The notes below the pieces were generated by a model. The model saw only the letters and a program-made list of their open reading frames with translations. It was not told the origin of the DNA and searched no databases. DNA of 64,000 bases from positions 186,001 through 250,000 of the forward strand of contig MBPM02000034.1 of assembly GCA_001695595.3 (NCBI GenBank). Direction: 5' to 3'. Made by a program: the position numbers and the translations under genes. Source of the DNA: Plasmopara viticola (Eukaryota; Oomycota; Peronosporomycetes; Peronosporales; Peronosporaceae). Position 1 is the first letter of the stretch. Each line of letters starts with the position of its first letter. This document shows, one piece after another, positions 56,565 through 64,000 of the stretch.

Positions 56565-59095
56565 GATCATGCAGTGTGCGATGCATGAGCTTACGAGTGT
56601 GCAGCTCGGGTAAGTGTAGTGAATGAAAAGTAGCCGTTTAATTTATTTGGATTGGAGGTACGATACGCAGGCTCACGATCTGGGCGTGAATTTTGTTAAG
56701 TATAGCCTTCGCCACCTTCACTCTCTGATAGCAAGACTGGCGAGCCATAGTCGACTATGAGGCTTGAGTCTTCTTACTTTGACTGAAGGTGACCAACGTG
56801 CGTGGCGAGTGTGCTTTTCAAGCAGCCGAAGCGTTATGCGACGGTATAGCAAATTTCAGCTTAGATGCTGTGATGTAGTTGGACACTATTAGCTTAGCTC
56901 GTGCTTCAAAAATGTGGTCTTTGTCAGACCTCGACGATGAACTATGTGTGGTCGGCAAGTAAATTCAATGACAACAAAACCAAAACCCTTTTTCGTTTGG
57001 TGGAGGGCTTTTAAGATGGTGATATGTAACAGTCAAATAATAGCTCTTCGGTAAATCATTCGACGTTTATGGCTTGAAGTCTTATAACAGGGAGAAGTAA
57101 CAGAATTACACAAACCTAGTGGAAGTCATACTATTTAGTGGTATAACCATATGAGGTGACATAAATTCCTCGATGTTTTATACATCAATGAGAGGTTTAT
57201 ACTTAGCATTAAGGAGTTGATATAAAAACGATTCGTGGCCTGTACCAATGCTTGGTGCTTATACGCAATTTAACTCGCAGGGGCTGTAGAGCGAAATCTA
57301 GATAATGCAAATTTCACATCTGAAAATATAAGATATAAGATATGTGCGAAGTCTTAGCTTCGAGTCAGGTAGATAGTGATCTGCCTATTGGCACTAAGAA
57401 TAGAATAAAAGGTCAGTGACCAATACTCAAGCTTTCTCTAGGTAGATAGCAACAGGTGTCCCGTTGCAAGGCCACTTCTTCCTTAGTCTTGCTCTTTCTT
57501 GAGCAACAACGCTTATGTGACTATATATACGATCATTCTTGGCGCTAAAATATATTATGCGATCTAAAATATGTTAATTATTGAAATTCAAATACCTACG
57601 TATAGTCGAGCATTTTATGGCTCTCAAAATTCATGGGTCGCTAACAGTATTGGCTTTTAAAGACGACGTCGACGCGCCTGTCTGTTTATGAAATGGCTAA
57701 AATTTCATTAAAGCTTCGAGGCGCGCTGAAATAGCGGGCTTACGCTAACGACCTAGAGAAAAAACATTTTTTAAGCCTTTTTCTCAATACTTTTAGAAAG
57801 AACGTGCTACTTAGAGCTGTCGTTGCTTTCAGGTATCTCAGCTCTTGACATATATAAGGCAAAAATGTGTAAGCCACAATGGTGAGTGCAGATCCAAACA
57901 TTGGCGACTTGATGGCCCATGAATCTGGCGCCTTATGGATTATACTAAGAAAGGCCTCACCATTCCTTGAAAATAGTGTGCTGTTGTCATCAATAAGCCA
58001 CTTTCTAGAACAGCGTCGGTTAAAAAAAAGCAATATTATTCTTATTGGGTCCAAAAGAAATAATTTTCTTGATGTATTATTTAGAAATGGCCTTTCTGTT
58101 TAATCGCAATTTATTGGCTGAAAAGTATCAAACACCATTTGCTCAGGCGATGCGCGAGCACCACATTGCTTGTGTTGGACTAAGGCAGAGCGATTGAACG
58201 TATGGACTTCTAGCAGTCCGACGGTACTGGGTAGCTCTGAAGAGAAGACGATTTATGAGTCGCAAGTCTTACTCTGGCAATTTTTATCGATCCTCACATA
58301 GATTGTCCATCAGCTTGTGCATGTGAGGCCACTACTTTTTGGTGAGACGATTAAAAAGGTCTTCTTTGCTTTAACTGATCTCTGCTTATTGCCCGCTCAT
58401 GGCGATGTAATTGCGATTGATGCCAAAATCACTCCATATGGCCATATGCTCTGTGACGAGAAATCGGACTCATCGCCTTTGAATGCATGTATAAATCATC
58501 AGCGTCTACGCCAATAGAGCTTAAGACTTGTTTGTATAAGCCAACTTGTAGTCCGTTTGAAGGAAATCGCGACGCCGATTTTGCATCAAAGATATCTTAG
58601 ACCTTTTTCTATAGAAAGCTTGAAGTTGGCGTCTTACCTTCACCTTGAAACCAGTTGCTGTACTCACGACCTTCCTGTCTTATCGAGTCAATACTAGCCT
58701 TAAACCCACACCTGATACGAGTGCTATTTTTCTAAATAAGAAGTGACTTTATTTAAGCTAAACGTTAAATCCCCCTGAGGGCCAAATGTCAACGATTCCT
58801 ATCCGGCATGGTAATTCCTACCAATACACATCAGCACTGGTTCTCCAACAATGAGGTGCATTTATTTTAGTCCTACTTCCTTCTTATCACTACTCGAAAC
58901 ATCACTTGACATATGTCACATGTCTTGATAAGACCATTTAGTAAGTTAGGCACTGGGTTCGTGTACTCTAGCTAGTTCGTGAGCCAAATGAGATTGTATA
59001 CTCAAGCTCGTCGTTATGGATTTCGGGAGAGTTATATCTGATATAATACTTTTTAGAGTCTCAATGATGCGAAATAGCATACCGCGTCCGGAAAG
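56565..59095. other. No supported gene
   Basis: 2.5 kb of AT-rich DNA. Frames on both strands at 57.74-58.1 kb overlap each other and show no family. If the gypsy element to the right was complete, its 3' LTR would lie near the right end of this stretch; I could not recognise one. Confidence 0.3.
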
Positions 59096-60499
59096 GCCAG
59101 CATGTTTTCTCATGCTGCTGGGAGCACCCCGGTGTTAGCCTGCCTAGCTTCACTCAATCTATCTTCTAACAAATCTGACAGCTGCTTTGCAAAATACACA
59201 GTGGCAGCACTGTACTCTTTGGCCATTTTTACCAATTCTTTTAGTACACTAAGATAGGCCAAGCCAAACCGACTTTCACTTTCATGGAGGCTAAGAGCCA
59301 CTAACGAGACAGCTGAGGTTTTCAATCTTCTCTGCCTATGAAACATATTTATCATTGCTGACGTTGAAATACGTTGGGTTTTTTGGCCAAAAAATTGGCC
59401 TTCGGGATTAAAACGGCCTCATGACTCGACTGACCTTCTTCAAAGAAGCTATAGAAGAATGTATTGTTCGAGTCGTCTAAAGTGAAAGGCCGTAACGGCC
59501 GAATTCAAAGACAATCAAAGTCACTGGAAATTTGTAGCCCTTGAAGCATTGCTGATTTCTGATGTGCTGATAATCTCAATGGCTATAATCAAATCTCTCA
59601 TTCGGATGTGATATCTCATCTAGTGTACTCTGCAAAGTGCATCCGAGAGACGTTGATAAACAACCAGTTCTTTTTGAATGCCAAATTGTGCAGGTACTTT
59701 TGGGTATGGTATTTGCGCCAGTAATATCTCGTTTTGTAATAAGCTGGAAGCCAGTGATGAGTATAATGTTCTGACACTTATACTTCGCCAGCCTCAATTT
59801 TCGGTCAGGTAGCCATCCATAATCTTTTAAAATTTGAGTGGTGGCACAATACTTTTTTGAACATTCTCATGCCCCATTCCTCAATGGATTTCTGGTGAGT
59901 ACTATTTTGGGTAATGTATACCAGATTTGTGGTATCCTTGAGTATCTCTGAGCTCGGGTGCAGCATACGCTGTCTCTGGGTTTCACGTGACGATTGGCTG
60001 GTTGGTGGTTGAATTTGTTTTTGAGCTTAACCTAGCAAGTCGCTTGCCTATCCTTCCCCCAGCGAGCCTTAAGCTACATTGTGGTACGTATTCATTCATT
60101 TTGCAATAGCAACGGCTATCTTGCTAATAATGCGGCCGCATTCGGTGAAGGTTTCTCATGATGGCACGGTTTTTGCGTGCTCACGTATGTGCAAACCCAC
60201 TCATGGAAATCATATACACAGTGTTAGGTGCTTACCAAATTATAAGTCTTTTCTCGGCTGAGGATGATCGATAAATGATGTACTGTGAATGTCACAGACA
60301 AAACAATATCTCAAAACTTCTTGCGAGGAAATTTGTGAGTAGCCTTGACCAGCATTTATCGAGAATTGTAGTAGGTTTCGTTTTGTCTTTCGAGCAATTG
60401 CCTCTTTAAGTCACTTTACAATTGAACGTAAAGCTTTTACTATAGCTACACTCTTGTCATCTCTCGTTTACGAAGCATGAACAAGACCCGTTGCCTGAT

Positions 60500-61440
60500 A
60501 ATTTCAAAGTTGTGACACTAAAATTGAGACTGTTGTTTATGGCTTGAATTTCGCAATCAAGCTATATTATAATAAGAGAAAGTCACTATGGACATTCTCT
60601 GTGAGCGGTGAGGTGAGTGTGCCACAACACGCGACGACGCATGATCTATATAGCTTAGAGCCTAGCAGAAAGAACCTCAAGTCAATATGACCATGCTTCA
60701 TTGCAAGGAGCTCTTTACCATGGACAATATAGATTTCTTATCAGATCAAGGCTGACAAGGGTCGAAAACGCGATCACCCGATCATGCTGCTTAGTATCTG
60801 TTTGCAGAAATGCAATTACGAGGGCAAGGCTTGATGCACCACATACGACGCCAGTATGCAGTTCTTGATTCGGCAAGGTCAAGATCGGCCTTTGAAGGCT
60901 TCCGTTGACTGATTTGAACGCCACGCGGTGGTAGACTGTTTTATGTTCTTCTCACTGAGATCAGACACTAATTTAGCTTCTTCTACGAAATTCGCAATAT
61001 ACTTGTGTAAAAGAATGGCTCTCAGCGTTCTGGCTCAATCTCACTGGCTTACGTATAGCTGGTTTGACCATAGCAGGATCTGCTCGAAGGCCACACTTTT
61101 TAACAAATAACCTTTCAAAGAAATTTGCACTAACTTAAAACGTACATGTGCTCGCGTATTCGAGTACTGCTTGCACGTAGGCCATGTGGTGGTTTTGTAC
61201 GTCTGTTCGCCTGTGATCTGCGCAATTTGATATACATTTATTTAAGTATTTCTGTACGTACACAAGCTACTGCATTACCAGCTAACTAAAGGTTGCAAGT
61301 GTGTCTGAGAGACCATAAGACGTCACCAACCACTCCAGCTTACAGCTTGAAGTGCTGACCGCAGTTGCGTACGTTAAAATTGGCAACAGATCAGATCGCT
61401 CGACACGATCTGATTAGTCGATGACAATTTTTATGTAACA
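60500..61440 (-). pseudogene. gypsy reverse transcriptase and RNase H relic
   Basis: This is the most readable block. From 61,110 down to 60,715 one frame runs with three stops only, showing the RT thumb (VKKCGLRADPAMVKPAIRK), the 'F..L...L..APIL.LP' counterpart (AFKSVNGSLQRPILTLPNQE) and the RNase H start (LHT, LQTDTKQHDRVIAFS). After one shift come KELLAMK, FFLLGSK and a degraded 'RM......YN' end. The alignment is by eye to the gypsy consensus, and the match over about 200 codons leaves little doubt about the superfamily. Confidence 0.8.
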
Positions 61441-63097
61441 ATGCAAATTAACGTGAGAATCTTAAAGACATAATACTTGAATGATGTCATCAGAAATCTA
61501 AGCACTATCATGACCGCGATCGCAAAGGCAGCGCTTCAGATACCTTTCGTGTGAGTAAGTAGATTTGCTAGAAAAAACCCAGAAATATCAAAGCAGTTCT
61601 AGACCGGTTGCAAGGTGTCACTTATGCTCTTTAGACTGATTAAATGGTCAAATTGGGTAGATCAGTTTCATAACAACGTTTCTTTTAGAGATTCTTAAGG
61701 TGACTAATTTGCTTAAAACTTTTGGAAGAGCCTAGACAACGAGTAAGCAATGTCAATTATAATTTAATTAAGTCATTGACAGGTTGGCATAAATATTGGA
61801 GAGTAATTGAAATTTAGCAGGCGGCATACCTCCACTCCGATCTATCACAGTTTGCAAAAATGAAAAGCAACAACCTAACTGGCTTGACATAGGTTTGTAT
61901 GGCCAGAAAATTATAAAAGTACATGAATTTGTTCAAACTTGGTAATTTTTTGTTGCACCAAATTAAATATTGAGCTTACAGGTGTTTTGTTACGAACATA
62001 TATAACGCATGCTTTCACTTTCCCACTTTTCTTCCTTGCTGATTACCGATACAGCTTTCTAAATATCTCAGCGCCTATTCAAAAGACCCATGATAGTTTT
62101 TGAAGGCGTGCCGACAGAAAACGGTACATGAATGATCTATTAGGCTGATCCTACAGTTTTGAACATTGGCACGCACGCCTCCACTAGCAAACTTATTATG
62201 AGATTGGGGAGGATTATATTCAGCACCTTCGCAGGTATTTTGCCTTTGCAAAGGTGTCAAATTGGTTTATATCTGAAGGTCAGGCAATACGAGGCAAAAT
62301 TTCATCTTGCATCAAAGAGAGAAAAATGGTCACTTAACCGGCTTTGACCACGCGTGATCAAGTGCGCGTGGCGCTCGCACTCTCTATTTTTATAAAGCCG
62401 TGGTTCACAATCCGTGAAAATACTTCACTTGAAAAAATATTTTCAAAACACGTGGAGTACCAGTCAATAAAAATGTATTTTCGGGCATACTATATTTTTG
62501 ACAGCGCTCAGATGTTCTTGCCTTCAAGTAAACTGGGTGCAAACTTTGTAAATAAGCTTATGCCTTAGAGAGTCAGCAGATGTTTCTATAACACGTGTTT
62601 GGCAAGTTTGACAGCCTTTGGAGCATGTCGGGTCACTCTTACACCATACTGCGTGGAATACTGATGGTCTGTCTTTTTTTTGCATGAAAAACTGATCATA
62701 ACAAAACTCGAGCTCATTTTTATTGTACATAACACCAAATTTGTCTGCAACGTTTTGTTCTCAGGAAGTGTGATCGGTGTCGGAATGATAGCAGCATTGA
62801 GCTTATCGTATACGTGTATATTGCGTCACTTGCTATTTGGATACAGAGACCAAGGTGGATTGGTCGCCTCGTTATCTGGGCAAAAGAAACCTTTTTTGAC
62901 ATCATACGTTTGTGTTGATAGTGGTCACTATCATGTCACGCAGTATTTGGCTCCTTCAGCTAAGTAAATTGTTCAGTTGTGAAACACCGAAAATGAGTCT
63001 CGTGAGACCTTGCCCTAAAATTAGTTTACAGAGGGTGAAACAGATCTTTCACAATCGACATTTTACTCCCTGCACAAAGAGTCTTCCCATAATGCTT

Positions 63098-63169
63098 TTT
63101 AATAGTGATGGGAATACAATGGTCGAACGACTATTTAATAGTGATGGAAAAACAATGGTCGAACGACTA
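63098..63169 (+). repeat. 36-bp tandem duplication
   Basis: The unit begins 'tttaatagtgatggg' in the first copy (63,098) and 'tttaatagtgatgga' in the second (63,134). Both run through 'acaatggtcgaacgacta' and differ at two or three bases. The length is 12 codons, so the duplication keeps frame on either strand, but no functional gene covers it. Confidence 0.75.
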
Positions 63170-63399
63170 CTACTGGCCATGCTTTTAGCTTTTTGAGTCC
63201 TTCCATGAAGATTAAGCATGATGCAAATAGATCTATGCCTAACTTTGCCTTCAATCACACCAGTATCTCCATCAAGAAGGGTAAATATCCGAGAGATATC
63301 GTAATTTACCAACACAGACCCTATATCCTTTAGTCGAGACGCCTTCAACTGTTTAATGAGCGTCATGCATCTCTCTAACTAGGTTTTTGTTCTTTACGG

Positions 63400-64000
63400 A
63401 CTTGAATCTACATTGACGTCCATTGAAGAGCTCCGCCTTTTAAAGTCTACTCACAACTGAAAATGTACCGCTTCACGCGTATGATTCAACTAGCGTTCCC
63501 GCCGCGTCGGCCTTGACTGATTGTGCCATTTAGGATTTTCGGTGAGCGCAATCCACAACGAGCTTTGCTTAGCAAGTTACATACTCCTTCACGTTTATCA
63601 GCAGAGCATCACCCTAGGTCTCGTCGACTGCATCATGACTAACAGACCATCTACGTTAAGCGCTGCTCAGTTGATTTTGTGGTAGCCGCGATCTTGAAGT
63701 CTTGACCTACAAGCAACATATCTTCAGTGAGCGCACTTTACTACGCATTACTTCACGTCATTGAATTAGTCACGCCCAATATTTCTTGGCCCAGAGCGAT
63801 GTGCTTCATACAATTATCAGTGGTTTATTTGCCACTCTACAATTTGAAAACTTGCCCTTAACACAATAAGTATCGATCTTTGATAATTCGACGTCCATCA
63901 CATTGATCGGATCGGTTCAGTATCCGCGCCAACAGCGCTTCTGACTCCTAGCAGAGGTGCGTTCATCACATATCAAGACTTCACTAGGATTACTTTTGAC
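63400..64000. other. No supported gene; possible gypsy 5' part
   Basis: If the gypsy relic continues, its gag would lie here on minus. I see no zinc knuckle or LTR up to the window edge. Confidence 0.3.

Larger units (their letters stand above)
59110..63370 (-). mobile_element. Decayed Ty3/gypsy retroelement
   Basis: Minus-strand order, high to low: a protease-like scrap (about 63,366-63,200: DGDTGVIEGKVRH); then, after an unreadable gap, the reverse transcriptase (about 61,440-61,070: EWLVTSYGLSDTLATF, HHMAYVQAVLEYA, GLRADPAMV); the connection and RNase H (about 61,070-60,560: LQRPILTLPNQELHT, DRVIAFS, KELLAMK and LLGSK); and the integrase zinc region (about 60,270-60,130: HEWVCTYVSTQ...KPSP). 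A further scrap at about 59,420-59,110 resembles the STA..HPQTDGQTER part of integrase. The order RT, RNase H, integrase defines gypsy rather than copia. Stops and frameshifts are everywhere, the catalytic YLDD is lost, and no LTR was found. Left and right limits are approximate, and the element may extend past the window. Confidence 0.72.

Noticed and set aside
1..64000. RXLR or crinkler effector genes
   Set aside because: No short secreted protein with signal peptide plus RXLR-EER, and no LFLAK-type start, was seen among frames with true ATG starts. A spliced or degenerate case could be missed.

Overview
The window looks like a repeat-rich, gene-poor stretch of an oomycete nuclear genome (Peronosporales: Phytophthora or a downy mildew). 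The evidence is protein-coding genes with short GT-AG introns of 61-74 bp, long AT-rich gaps without genes, and Ty1/copia remnants of one family that I associate with oomycetes. The organism call is an inference; no rRNA or marker gene is present. Only five genes look intact, together about 9 kb of 64 kb.

Intact genes: a vacuolar-type Ca2+/H+ exchanger (6.8-8.1 kb, minus); a three-exon MORN2-like protein (32.1-32.7 kb, plus) lying tail to tail, 83 bp apart, with a rhodanese plus dual-specificity phosphatase of MK-STYX architecture (32.8-34.1 kb, minus); a 723-residue coiled-coil protein (47.6-49.8 kb, plus); and a four-exon carnitine O-acyltransferase ending in the peroxisomal signal SKL (52.4-54.4 kb, plus). 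They do not form one pathway. The MORN and coiled-coil proteins may be cytoskeletal or ciliary; the others are calcium transport, signalling and acyl-carnitine metabolism.

Mobile DNA: a decayed copia polyprotein on minus (1.4-3.5 kb); a nearly full-length but heavily broken copia at 14,643-19,636 with both LTRs and a 5-bp target duplication (ATGTC); two further copia relics (23.2-25.6 kb and 42.6-44.15 kb); and a decayed Ty3/gypsy element on minus from about 59.1 kb to at least 63.4 kb. Four copies of an element with LINE-derived ends and a (TTACA)n tail occur at 11.0, 16.4, 35.4-36.3 and 46.0 kb, each with a target-site duplication. One copy sits inside the copia integrase region, and one is a 950-bp mosaic that still carries LINE endonuclease and reverse-transcriptase segments, exposing the family's parentage. 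An older AT-rich repeat that I read as a retroelement LTR recurs at 4.1, 14.3, 20.8 and 41.0-42.3 kb.

The remaining sequence (8.1-10.9, 11.3-14.3, 19.6-23.1, 25.7-32.1, 36.3-41.0, 44.2-47.5, 49.8-52.3 and 54.5-59.1 kb) holds no gene I can support. Within it lie a near-perfect 37-bp fold-back hairpin at 30.2 kb, a 36-bp triplicated repeat at 5.9 kb and an old duplication of about 300 bp at 56.0-56.5 kb. I saw no clear RXLR or crinkler effector, tRNA, rRNA or CRISPR. The most unusual signal is the LINE-derived short element family with its mosaic intermediate.
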